Below are positions 7,291-14,249 of a stretch of DNA of 29,669 nucleotides, piece by piece. A model generated the notes under the pieces. The model made no database searches. It had not been told where the DNA came from and saw only the letters and a list, made by a program, of their open reading frames with translations. Numbering within the stretch: position 1 is the first letter of the stretch; the number at the start of each line of letters is the position of its first letter. Made by a program: the position numbers and the translations under genes. This stretch comes from Firmicutes bacterium UBA7523 (GTDB lineage: Bacteria > Bacillota > Dethiobacteria > Dethiobacterales > Dethiobacteraceae): NCBI GenBank assembly GCA_002479415.1, contig DLMZ01000003.1, positions 65,072 through 94,740 on the forward strand, written 5' to 3'.

Positions 7291-8178
7291 CTAAGCTCTG
7301 GGATGAGTTTTTTCATACACATCTTTCAGCTTACGCTTTGTCACTTGGGTATAAATCTGTGTAGTAGCAATATCCGCATGCCCCAGCATCTCTTGAACGG
7401 AGCGCAAATCAGCACCATTTTCTAATAGATGGGTAGCAAATGAATGCCTGATTGTGTGCGGCGTAATCTCCTTTGTAATATTCGCTTGTCGTGCGTATTT
7501 TTTTAATATTTTCCAAAAACCTTGTCTTGTTAGCCGATTTCCATGCTGATTAACAAAAAGAGCAGCCTCGCCATTGTGGCGAACTAGTTTTGGACGACTC
7601 TCTGTTAAATAGCGGTCAACATTTCTGATAGCTACAGAGCCTAGAGGGATAAGCCTTTCCTTTGAGCCTTTTCCTGTACAGCGAACAAAGCCTGCTTCTA
7701 AATTAATATCCCCAACATCCAGTGAAATCAATTCCGAGACACGAATTCCGGTAGCGTAAATTACTTCAAGCATGGCTTTATCTCGTACGCCAGTTAATTG
7801 CAGAGAGTCAGGCTGTTCAAGTAAAAGGTCTATTTCATTAAGAGTCATTATGCGGGGAAGCTTTTTAACCGTTTTTGGTGACTCCAAATCTGATGCGGGA
7901 TTTTCTGCAATAGCTTTCTCATTAAAAAGATAATGACAAAAAGAACGAATTGATGCCAGGTTGCGGGAAAGGGTTGACGTCGCCTTCCCTGATTTTTGCA
8001 GGCTGAGCAAATACCCTACAATTTCGGCTCGAGTTACCTGTCCCATGCTTTCTATACCGTTCTTCTTTAAATATGCGCAAAAGGATCGCAAATCCCGGCT
8101 ATAGGATTCCAGAGTATTTTTAGCCAATCCTTTTTCCACAGAAACATATTGAATAAAATCCTTTAACAACCTGTCCAT
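7291..8178 (-). CDS. xerD: Site-specific tyrosine recombinase XerD
   Basis: Tyrosine recombinase of 295 residues that, with a partner XerC-type enzyme, resolves chromosome dimers at dif during division. The N-terminal SAM-like core-binding domain spans about residues 1-85, the catalytic domain about 105-290. Catalytic residues are all present: Arg146 (ATGIRVSEL), Lys170 (TGKGSKERLIP), His241 and Arg244 (HTIRHSFATHLL), His267 (LGHADIATTQ) and Tyr276. RBS GGAGAT lies 5 nt before ATG. Placement between yqzK-like and deoB genes mirrors Bacillus ripX/xerD and argues for a housekeeping recombinase rather than a mobile-element integrase. Confidence 0.96.
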   Translation of the reverse strand: MDRLLKDFIQYVSVEKGLAKNTLESYSRDLRSFCAYLKKNGIESMGQVTRAEIVGYLLSLQKSGKATSTLSRNLASIRSFCHYLFNEKAIAENPASDLESPKTVKKLPRIMTLNEIDLLLEQPDSLQLTGVRDKAMLEVIYATGIRVSELISLDVGDINLEAGFVRCTGKGSKERLIPLGSVAIRNVDRYLTESRPKLVRHNGEAALFVNQHGNRLTRQGFWKILKKYARQANITKEITPHTIRHSFATHLLENGADLRSVQEMLGHADIATTQIYTQVTKRKLKDVYEKTHPRA

Positions 8179-8269
8179 TTACGATCTCCTTCTTTGTCTT
8201 GCCTGAACTTACAGTAATATGATAAGAGATTCAACATTTTAGTAAAGAAATCCTTTTCTCCCATATAAA

Positions 8270-8512
8270 TCACAGGCCATTTTGGAAAAATTCGTTTAAA
8301 AAATTTAAAAATCGGTCGTATATTTCATTTTTTTCATCTTCTACACCATCAACCGACACCTTTATTGCTTCTCCGCGCGGTTCTCGGAAGTGAACCCTCT
8401 GGGGATTTAGAGCCATAAATGTATAATACTGAAGCAGCAATAATGTTAATAGCAGTATAACAGTTATTGATATAATCCTGAGAAATTTTCTACCTATAAA
8501 GAAAACGTGCAT
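8270..8512 (-). CDS. YqzK-like small membrane protein (DUF4227)
   Basis: An 80-residue protein with one N-terminal membrane segment (about residues 8-30), then FREPRGEAIKV and an acidic/aromatic C-terminus. The single-helix layout, the R.P.G.AIKV stretch and the position immediately before xerD match Bacillus YqzK (DUF4227), whose function is unknown. ATG at 8512 is chosen because AGGAGGGG lies about 5 nt upstream; the upstream in-frame ATG at 8527 would place that RBS inside the gene. The fur gene found next to yqzK in Bacillus is missing. A palindrome overlaps its leader. Confidence 0.75.
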   Translation of the reverse strand: MHVFFIGRKFLRIISITVILLLTLLLLQYYTFMALNPQRVHFREPRGEAIKVSVDGVEDEKNEIYDRFLNFLNEFFQNGL

Positions 8513-8524
8513 AATACCCCTCCT

Positions 8525-8539
8525 CATAATAGTATTATG
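8525..8539. repeat. 15-bp perfect palindrome upstream of the yqzK-like gene
   Basis: CATAATAGTATTATG is a 7-1-7 palindrome directly next to the AGGAGGGG RBS of the DUF4227 gene. It could be an operator or an mRNA hairpin that modulates ribosome access. The half-site spacing differs from the Fur/PerR ATAAT-N-ATTAT pattern. Confidence 0.45.
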
Positions 8540-8616
8540 GGAAAGATAATATTTTAGAACTTTTTATAATTTCGCTTGGTACGCCAACAATCATTCTTCC
8601 CTCAACTATAAATTTT

Positions 8617-9249
8617 TTATAGAACGGACACCATCATCCTCATAAATACTGGTGTAATTAATGCCTCAATTACTGCTCCCAAAGCCATGCAAGCTGCGGA
8701 TGTAAGTACTAATAATGTAAATTGGATTAAGTAAGCGCCTGCAGGAAACTGCTTCCCGCCAAAGCGCCTTCGCATATGCAGCACTGACAAGGTAATAGCC
8801 GCCACTCCAACCAGCAATGAAACAGGAATATACACAAGATTCTGAGGCATCACCGCACTAAGAGCAAACATTACGCCGCGCATTGCATTTTGCTCAGCTA
8901 AAAACCCTACGGTGAAACCTATAGTGAATCCGCGATAGAAAAGCAGCATCAGTACAACTGCAAAGCCGAAAAAAAAGTTGCCGCAAACCCAAATTGCAAA
9001 TAAGAACTTTCCGTTCTGCAGCATGGAATTCTGAAATATCCGCATGTGGCTTACAGGTTCTTGTTTTGCCAGAAAGTGAACGAAATCAATAAAATAATGA
9101 TTTAACTCATTAATCTGCGCCTCCGGCAATAAACGCACAGATAGTGCTCCTAAACCAACACCTATCGTAAATACAGCTATTACCAGTAAGTACACTAAAA
9201 ATTGATCACGAATATGTTCAATCAGCGCGTCCTGAAACTTATGCCACAC
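8617..9249 (-). CDS. spoIIM: Stage II sporulation protein M
   Basis: Integral membrane protein of 210 residues with about five hydrophobic segments. SpoIIM works with SpoIID and SpoIIP in peptidoglycan hydrolysis during engulfment, on the mother-cell side, and recruits them to the septum. Length matches the family (about 210). Family-like features include the GVGLGAL turn in the first membrane helix, NFFFGFAVVLMLLFYRGFTIGFTVGFL in the centre (quoted in part) and a small-residue-rich last helix. The GTG at 9249 has GGGGGGAG just upstream; a GTG at 9276 lacks an RBS and would fall upstream of the predicted transcription start. It diverges from the MciZ-like gene. Confidence 0.92.
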   Translation of the reverse strand: MWHKFQDALIEHIRDQFLVYLLVIAVFTIGVGLGALSVRLLPEAQINELNHYFIDFVHFLAKQEPVSHMRIFQNSMLQNGKFLFAIWVCGNFFFGFAVVLMLLFYRGFTIGFTVGFLAEQNAMRGVMFALSAVMPQNLVYIPVSLLVGVAAITLSVLHMRRRFGGKQFPAGAYLIQFTLLVLTSAACMALGAVIEALITPVFMRMMVSVL

Positions 9250-9276
9250 CGGTCTCCCCCCTGTCCATTCTGGCAC

Positions 9277-9305
9277 AGTCTATGCAGGGAAGGACTTTTT
9301 TATGT
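9277..9305 (-). promoter_or_regulatory. Weak candidate sigma-E promoter of spoIIM
   Basis: ACATAAA (9299-9305), a 14-nt spacer and CATAGACT (9277-9284) on the minus strand resemble KMATATT-N14-CATACAHT, with two or three mismatches per box. Bacillus spoIIM is sigma-E dependent. The implied transcription start (about 9270) supports the GTG at 9249. Confidence 0.3.
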
Positions 9306-9333
9306 CGCTACTCTTTTGTCAAGTCACAGTGAG

Positions 9334-9361
9334 GCATATATTCTCAAACTACTCATAGAAT
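9334..9361 (+). promoter_or_regulatory. Candidate sigma-E promoter of the MciZ-like gene
   Basis: On the plus strand GCATATA (9334-9340), a 13-nt spacer and CATAGAAT (9354-9361) fit the sigma-E pattern KMATATT / CATACAHT with one mismatch in each box. Predicted start is near 9368, leaving a 25-nt leader with RBS AAGGAGG at 9379-9385. Confidence 0.5.
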
Positions 9362-9392
9362 ATTGTAATCTAACCATTAAGGAGGCGTCACC

Positions 9393-9521
9393 ATGCAAAC
9401 ATATATCCAAAAGGAAAAAGTTATTTTTATCGGCAAAATTAAAGACTTAAAGTTTTTTTTGAAGACAATGACAGACAAGCATATGACATTGACCCAATTT
9501 ATTTCAGTCAAGCTGCATTAA
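9393..9521 (+). CDS. mciZ: MciZ-like 42-residue Z-ring inhibitor peptide
   Basis: Only plus-strand gene in the window and too short for usual ORF cut-offs. ATG at 9393 lies 7 nt after a perfect AAGGAGG; TAA ends it after 42 codons. The peptide has the pattern KVIFIGKIKDLKFFLKTM...TLTQFIS. From memory, Bacillus MciZ (40 residues) reads KGVVLVGKAWEIRAKLKEY...YVKDWIS: a short beta strand ending in GK, a helix and a terminal W/F-I-S segment. MciZ caps FtsZ filaments in the mother cell after polar septation and is made under sigma-E. A sigma-E-like promoter precedes this ORF and it faces spoIIM, in the same neighbourhood as Bacillus mciZ. It overlaps the 3' end of the convergent DUF3866 gene by 18 bp. 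The coding call is strong; the MciZ identity is an inference. Confidence 0.65.
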   Translation: MQTYIQKEKVIFIGKIKDLKFFLKTMTDKHMTLTQFISVKLH

Positions 9522-10580
9522 TGAAGACGCATGTGTTGCAGCTGCCGTAGTTGCCATAAAAAAAGCCCGGTCATCAGCGGGAGTACGCCCCATCGTTGAA
9601 CAAACAAAACCATATTCATCCAAGTGCTCTAGGGAAGCATCGGGGATCCAAAATATTCGATGTTTATGATTCAGACCGGCACCTTGCAGCTGCGACTTTA
9701 ATACGGCGTCACTTTTGTCATCCAATAACGGCAGAGGTAAATCGGCAGCAACTAAAGCAACCTTGCCTAAGGCTGTCAACGAATGATGAGATAAGCCGTA
9801 ATGTCTGATGCGAGAATCTTTAAAGCTAATGCGCGGCACAGCAATGGCATGACCACCAAGAATATGTACCCTGTTAAGGTTTTCTCCCATCTCAATACCG
9901 CTAAAACCAAAAGGAGTTCCTGTGCCGACTACCCCAGGACCCATGCATATAACAACAACATCGGCTAATGCTGCATATTTTGCAGCCAAAAGACCACTAA
10001 AGATATTTACAGCTTCAAGGTCTCCGCCAAACGCATGACCACAGCTGACTATACTATGGAGAAGTCCTTCTTGCCGCAGCTTTCTTGCAGAAAAGCTAAA
10101 ATAGGCAGGCAAAGACCCCCCATCAGTCATCAAGTATACAATGCGCGCGGCAGGTTTTATCTTTTTTAAAGTTAATACAATCGGAGCAAGCATACTATGT
10201 AACTCCGCCACTACCACAGGCAAGCCGTCTAAATGCTCTGCCTGCGCCATCACACAATGATGAATTGACTGCTCTTCTTCCACAGCAAGCACAGGAAACT
10301 GCAACGGCGTATAGCGCAGCTTAATTATATGACCTGCGCTGTTTTTGCCTTGTTCTATCCTGTTAAGATTTAGATAAACAAAGTGATAACCGCCGCTTCC
10401 AAGTCCTAACTCCATAGCAGCAGTATTGAGTAGTACAGCATCTCCCGGCAAAGCCGGACCGGTAAGCAGCGTATAATTTATCGCTTTGTTTATGTTTCCG
10501 TCAAAACAAACAGTAAGTTCCTCGCAATCAGGCGAAAGAACAATAGTTTCAGTAACTGTAGCAACTTTGCGGCTGAACAA
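9504..10580 (-). CDS. DUF3866 family protein, function unknown
   Basis: A 358-residue soluble protein with no signal peptide or membrane segment. It contains a glycine-rich loop (MGPGVVGTGTPFGFSGIEMG) near residue 220, a second loop MTDGGSLPAYFS near 150, and conserved histidine-rich stretches (RHYGLSHHSLTALG). These match the DUF3866 family of sporeforming Firmicutes as I recall it; no activity is established to my knowledge. The TTG start is supported by AAAGGAGAGAG 8 nt upstream. It is the last gene of the steA-steB-glycosyltransferase cluster, which suggests a link to envelope or septum processes, but this is context only. Confidence 0.75.
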   Translation of the reverse strand: MFSRKVATVTETIVLSPDCEELTVCFDGNINKAINYTLLTGPALPGDAVLLNTAAMELGLGSGGYHFVYLNLNRIEQGKNSAGHIIKLRYTPLQFPVLAVEEEQSIHHCVMAQAEHLDGLPVVVAELHSMLAPIVLTLKKIKPAARIVYLMTDGGSLPAYFSFSARKLRQEGLLHSIVSCGHAFGGDLEAVNIFSGLLAAKYAALADVVVICMGPGVVGTGTPFGFSGIEMGENLNRVHILGGHAIAVPRISFKDSRIRHYGLSHHSLTALGKVALVAADLPLPLLDDKSDAVLKSQLQGAGLNHKHRIFWIPDASLEHLDEYGFVCSTMGRTPADDRAFFMATTAAATHASSLMQLD

Positions 10581-10634
10581 ATATCTCTCTCCTTTATTTC
10601 TTCAAGAAAATAGCTTTTCCTCCTGGAGATGCTA

Positions 10635-11459
10635 TTACTCCCATTCTTCTCTCCCTAGTGTATCTATAAATTTTAAAATTATATTTTCAGAAATAACATT
10701 TGTAAGGGATATTCTTTCTGCCAGTATGTGAATGCCTACAAGCACTACCATGTATAAAAACTGGAATACCCACGGTGCGGTTAATACAATAACAAGTCCC
10801 AAGACGCCTCCCAATATATTAGAACCAACATCGCCTAGCATACCTTTTCCATGCAAGTCCCATGGCAATAATACCAAAGACGCCAGCCAAAAAGGAAAAA
10901 GCAGCAAAGCTCCTGTATTGTCAGGTACCCGCCAAATGTATATAAACGAAAACATAAAAAAGCTTTTTATAGCGCGCCCCGGCCTCAAATCAAGCAAATT
11001 TAACAAATTTGCAGACAAAGCCACAAGAATTGCCCGCAAAATGACGAGCAAGAATGATCCCGGTAAACCGCTTACTGCCCACAAAGACAGTCCAAAACCA
11101 AGCACAGCTTTACCTATCCCCGTTGTTATTTCACCGTGAAACAGCAAATGTTTAACATGCCCTCCAAAACCTCTCGCCCGATTATCTCCCCATATATCAT
11201 CAGTAACGCCCAAAATTCCAAAGCCCGCTGTTATCAAGGCTAATCGAGACAAAAGAAATATTGGCAATATTCCAGTAAAGTTTGCCCATAGTGCTGACAA
11301 AAAAAATACTACAGGAAAAACAATGCCCATACTTTGCGGTATCACATCTCCGCAGTAATTACGCTGCAGATGCCGCAACGAATGCAACAAGCCGTCTAAC
11401 AATGGAAGAACCAGAAGAGCAGACAGTAAAGATACTGACATGTATATAAATAACGCCAC
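10635..11459 (-). CDS. MraY/WecA-like phosphoglycosyltransferase (PNPT superfamily)
   Basis: Polytopic membrane protein of 274 residues with about nine or ten hydrophobic segments. PNPT enzymes transfer phospho-sugar from a UDP-sugar to undecaprenyl phosphate. Signature loops are DDIWGD (from residue 87), NLLNLLDLRPGRAIK (about 151-165) and LGDVGSN (about 208-214), matching the DD, NxxNxxD and GDxGS motifs but with LRPGRA in place of the usual GLDGLA. It lacks the long N- and C-terminal parts of true MraY (about 320). The GTG at 11459, 2 nt past the preceding gene's stop and 7 nt after GAGGG, is chosen; an earlier in-frame start at 11498 would overlap that gene. Substrate unknown. Confidence 0.8.
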   Translation of the reverse strand: MALFIYMSVSLLSALLVLPLLDGLLHSLRHLQRNYCGDVIPQSMGIVFPVVFFLSALWANFTGILPIFLLSRLALITAGFGILGVTDDIWGDNRARGFGGHVKHLLFHGEITTGIGKAVLGFGLSLWAVSGLPGSFLLVILRAILVALSANLLNLLDLRPGRAIKSFFMFSFIYIWRVPDNTGALLLFPFWLASLVLLPWDLHGKGMLGDVGSNILGGVLGLVIVLTAPWVFQFLYMVVLVGIHILAERISLTNVISENIILKFIDTLGREEWE

Positions 11460-11461
11460 TG

Positions 11462-12142
11462 CTAAACCCTCTCTTTCCTGTAAGGTAGCATACGCCACAG
11501 TGTATATGCCACATGAAAAAACTGCCTGCCTCTATGCAAAAAACCTTGAAAATCCCGGCCTGTTTCCCGATGCTTCATGTAAACCGGGATTTCCTTCATG
11601 CGAAATCCCGCACGTAGACACTCTACAGTTAATCCAACTTCAACACCAAAGCCGAAGATGTTATAATTGGCTTGATTCCAGACAATTCGACGCAACACCC
11701 GCTGTCCGGATAAGGGCGCATTGGATTGATATCCTGTAAGTAAAAAAATACCTTTAGTTGCCAAGCCTTTTACTAAGCCAAAACCTGAACTACGGCCAGC
11801 CTTAGGCCAAGAAGCCACAACCATGTCCGCATCACCGCTGATAACCGGCATTATCAGCTTACGAAACTCTGCAGCCGTATCACCCAAATCAGCATCTACA
11901 AAACACAAAACATCGCCGGACGACGCTTCAACGCCTTTAGCTAAGGCGCCTCCCTTGCCAAGATTGGAAACCAGCCTAAGTACTTCGGCCCCTGCTAAAC
12001 GAGCTATTTCTGCTGTGGAATCTTCCGATCCATCATCCACAACAATTATTTGTGAAATTGCTTCAATAGCAAATAACGCCCTGATTGTATATTTTATAGT
12101 CTTTTCTTCATTAAAAGCAGGAATTATTGCTGATATTTTCAC
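11462..12142 (-). CDS. Family 2 glycosyltransferase
   Basis: GT-A fold glycosyltransferase of 226 residues. The start shows SAIIPAFNEEKTI; nucleotide-sugar binding is indicated by VVDDGSEDST (Asp36, Asp37) and the metal-binding DXD by FVDADLGD (83-85), with NLGKGGALAKG between. No membrane anchor is obvious apart from a hydrophobic patch near residue 130 and an amphipathic basic C-terminus. Dolichyl-phosphate-mannose-synthase-like GT2 enzymes of this size often use polyprenyl phosphate acceptors, which would fit the adjacent PNPT gene. GTG start at 12142 with AAAGGG 6 nt upstream. Donor and acceptor are not known. Confidence 0.85.
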   Translation of the reverse strand: MKISAIIPAFNEEKTIKYTIRALFAIEAISQIIVVDDGSEDSTAEIARLAGAEVLRLVSNLGKGGALAKGVEASSGDVLCFVDADLGDTAAEFRKLIMPVISGDADMVVASWPKAGRSSGFGLVKGLATKGIFLLTGYQSNAPLSGQRVLRRIVWNQANYNIFGFGVEVGLTVECLRAGFRMKEIPVYMKHRETGRDFQGFLHRGRQFFHVAYTLWRMLPYRKERV

Positions 12143-12170
12143 AATTTACCCTTTCCTTATAAGCTTTGGT

Positions 12171-12977
12171 TTAAAATGTGGAAACAAAATGATCTGCAGC
12201 ATCTTTTATGCCAAAATTGCCAGGACTCCCGCGCAATACCGCAAGCAGTGAAAATTGACCAAATGGTGTATCTGCATTATCAATAGTGGAAAAACCCCTA
12301 GATTTCAATTCATTAAGGACTGAGTCTGTTACCTCGCTCCACTCCAGTCCAACCATAGCCAACTCTTCCGGGTCAAGATGCTCACATATCTGCTGCACAA
12401 TGTCATTACTGATATTTTTCCGCTCCCCAAGAACCATTATAACCGCTTCAGGCTTTATCACAGTATCCATACGAGTCTGCAGCTTTTCAATGGTTGCATA
12501 ACGGTCTAAAACCTCTTGCTGTTGCTGGTCAATACTTTGGCCGTTAATCATTTGCGCCAAAAACTTCCCCAAATTATTTGCCGAACTGTCAAGCCGTGAC
12601 CGTTCAATAACATTTACAACAGTTACTATTTCCGCTTCCGCATCATGCAGCAAAGACAAAACCCCCGGGGGGATATCAGTCCCGTGAGATATGACGGCAA
12701 TATTTTTTCCGGCTAAGGAGCCTGTTACTAAAACAGGGTAGAGAGCACTGCGAAATTTTTCCCATAAGTACAAATCACGATTTGCAGACTGCAGCTCATT
12801 TTCAAGCAATATTTTTTCTTGTCTTTGGACGCGAATGTCTCCTGATAACTGTTCAATAATTAGACGCTGCTGTTTAACAAGCATATTTTCACTAATAGCA
12901 GTTCCCACAAAGATGCCAATCCCAAGAGCAAGAAAAACGGCAACCAGAGAAATAATGTGATCCTTCACACGAAACAT
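12171..12977 (-). CDS. steB: MctB/SteB-like membrane protein ('copper transporter' family)
   Basis: A 268-residue protein with a short cytoplasmic N-terminus, one membrane helix (about residues 8-28, ALGIGIFVGTAI), a coiled coil (about 35-75) and an extracytoplasmic alpha/beta domain. This layout matches the PF11382 family, named after mycobacterial MctB but including Corynebacterium SteB, which pairs with SteA in cell separation. It lies 11 nt after steA with RBS AAGGAGG overlapping the steA stop. A copper role is not supported by any visible Cys/His metal motif; the SteA partner role is preferred from gene order. Confidence 0.8.
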   Translation of the reverse strand: MFRVKDHIISLVAVFLALGIGIFVGTAISENMLVKQQRLIIEQLSGDIRVQRQEKILLENELQSANRDLYLWEKFRSALYPVLVTGSLAGKNIAVISHGTDIPPGVLSLLHDAEAEIVTVVNVIERSRLDSSANNLGKFLAQMINGQSIDQQQQEVLDRYATIEKLQTRMDTVIKPEAVIMVLGERKNISNDIVQQICEHLDPEELAMVGLEWSEVTDSVLNELKSRGFSTIDNADTPFGQFSLLAVLRGSPGNFGIKDAADHFVSTF

Positions 12978-12988
12978 AGCGAACCTCC

Positions 12989-14107
12989 TTATATTGCTGA
13001 GCCCAAACGCATAGCCAATATTTTAAATATATGCCTAATAGTGGGGTTTGACAATGCCAATACCAACATTGGAATACTTGCAGCCAAAGCTAACAAAACC
13101 ATTGAGCGACCAGATACCCGGCTGCGATATAATTGACTAACTCCGCGAGCATCTATAAATTTGCTTCCAATTTTTAAACGGACAAGAAAAGTACTGGCCA
13201 TTCCTTTTCGTCCTTTTTCCAAAAAATCAATCATATTTGAATGAGTACCTACTGCTGCAATAAGTTTTGCTCCTTTCTCATAAGCAAGGAGAAGTGCAAT
13301 ATCTTCGCTGGTTCCCGGTGCTTTTACGACGGACGCATTTAATCCCAAACTCTCAGTTCTGGCCAAGCCCGGTGCTTTGCCGTCAGGATACGCATGCACC
13401 AGTATTTCCCGAGCCCTCTTTAATGCTTGGTCACTTACACTATCCATATCACCCACTATTAAATCCGGAATCCGGCCGAACTCTAACAGTGCATCAGCAC
13501 CGCCGTCAACACCAATTAGCACCGGCTTTACTTCATCGAGATAATGAGCAATAGCATGCAAGTCCTCCCGATATGATTGCCCCCTCACCACAACAAGAAC
13601 ATGCATACCAGCAAGCTTGACAGACAGAGAAGGGAAATCAATTCCTCCCAAAATTAGTTCTTTCTCACGCAGTGCATATTCAAGTGTATTTTGAACAAAA
13701 CTATCCAGCAAATTGCCTAGATTTCTTTCTGCCCTTGATAGCTGTCGCTCTATTAACGCAGCGTCCACTACTCGGGCACTGCCCACGCGCTGTTCGCCCA
13801 AATAGAGATTCCCGCGGTGAATTGCAACCATATCTCCATCATTTATTTGGGAGTAAAATTCTTCACCTGCCAAGTCAAAGTGCGGTATATTCGCTTCAGC
13901 CAGCTTACGTGGCCCGTTGTTAGGATAGCGTCCAGACATTGAAGAATTAATATTTACTACTGCTCTTACCTTTTTTTGCACTAATGATTCAGCGGCTATT
14001 TCATCTATATCACGGTGGTCAATAACAGCCACATCTCCCGGGGATAACCTTTCAACCAAAGATTTGGTCTTTCTATCCATTTTGATACGCCCGCAAACCT
14101 GTTTCAT
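12989..14107 (-). CDS. steA: SteA family protein (septal/cytokinetic ring, thiamine pyrophosphokinase-like fold)
   Basis: A 372-residue protein with an N-terminal domain (SPGDVAVIDHRDIDEIAAE), a middle TPK-like domain carrying GVDGGADALLEFG (from about 199) and VGDMDSVSD (about 218-226), and a C-terminal hydrophobic helix (about 335-353). SteA homologues in Corynebacterium localise to the division site and act with SteB. TPK activity is not expected for this family. The ATG at 14107 is preceded by GGAGAGG at about 10 nt; an upstream TTG at 14116 lies too close to it. It heads the steA-steB-GT2-PNPT-DUF3866 cluster, directly after the spo0A terminator. Confidence 0.88.
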   Translation of the reverse strand: MKQVCGRIKMDRKTKSLVERLSPGDVAVIDHRDIDEIAAESLVQKKVRAVVNINSSMSGRYPNNGPRKLAEANIPHFDLAGEEFYSQINDGDMVAIHRGNLYLGEQRVGSARVVDAALIERQLSRAERNLGNLLDSFVQNTLEYALREKELILGGIDFPSLSVKLAGMHVLVVVRGQSYREDLHAIAHYLDEVKPVLIGVDGGADALLEFGRIPDLIVGDMDSVSDQALKRAREILVHAYPDGKAPGLARTESLGLNASVVKAPGTSEDIALLLAYEKGAKLIAAVGTHSNMIDFLEKGRKGMASTFLVRLKIGSKFIDARGVSQLYRSRVSGRSMVLLALAASIPMLVLALSNPTIRHIFKILAMRLGSAI

Positions 14108-14186
14108 CCAGTTCAAGCCTCTCCGTTTTTTTTAGTATGTGTTATGGTAGCACGTTTAATCTAAAAAACTGATTTTTTTAAAATAA

Positions 14187-14215
14187 AAAAGACGCTTCGT
14201 TTCGAAACGTCTTTT
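14187..14215 (-). terminator. Intrinsic terminator of spo0A
   Basis: An 8-bp outer stem (AAAAGACG/CGTCTTTT, 14187-14194 and 14208-14215) stacks, past one mismatch, on an inner TTCG/CGAA stem. On the minus strand it runs into TTTTTTATTTT. It lies about 35 nt after the spo0A stop and before steA. Confidence 0.85.
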
Positions 14216-14249
14216 ATTAAATATGTATTTTCTTTGGTGATAGTCTGGC

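Noticed and set aside
8570..8605. TTGTTG-N16-TATAAA as a sigma-A promoter for the yqzK-xerD-deoB-pdp unit
   Set aside because: Poor -35 match in AT-rich sequence; cannot be separated from chance by eye.
9315..9323. TTTGTCAAG resembling a 0A box between spoIIM and the MciZ-like gene
   Set aside because: One mismatch to a short consensus in an AT-rich region; both flanking genes are expected to be sigma-E rather than Spo0A controlled.
12171..12977. Naming the MctB-like protein a copper transporter
   Set aside because: Single membrane helix, no Cys/His metal motif and a steA neighbour; the SteB-type role fits better.
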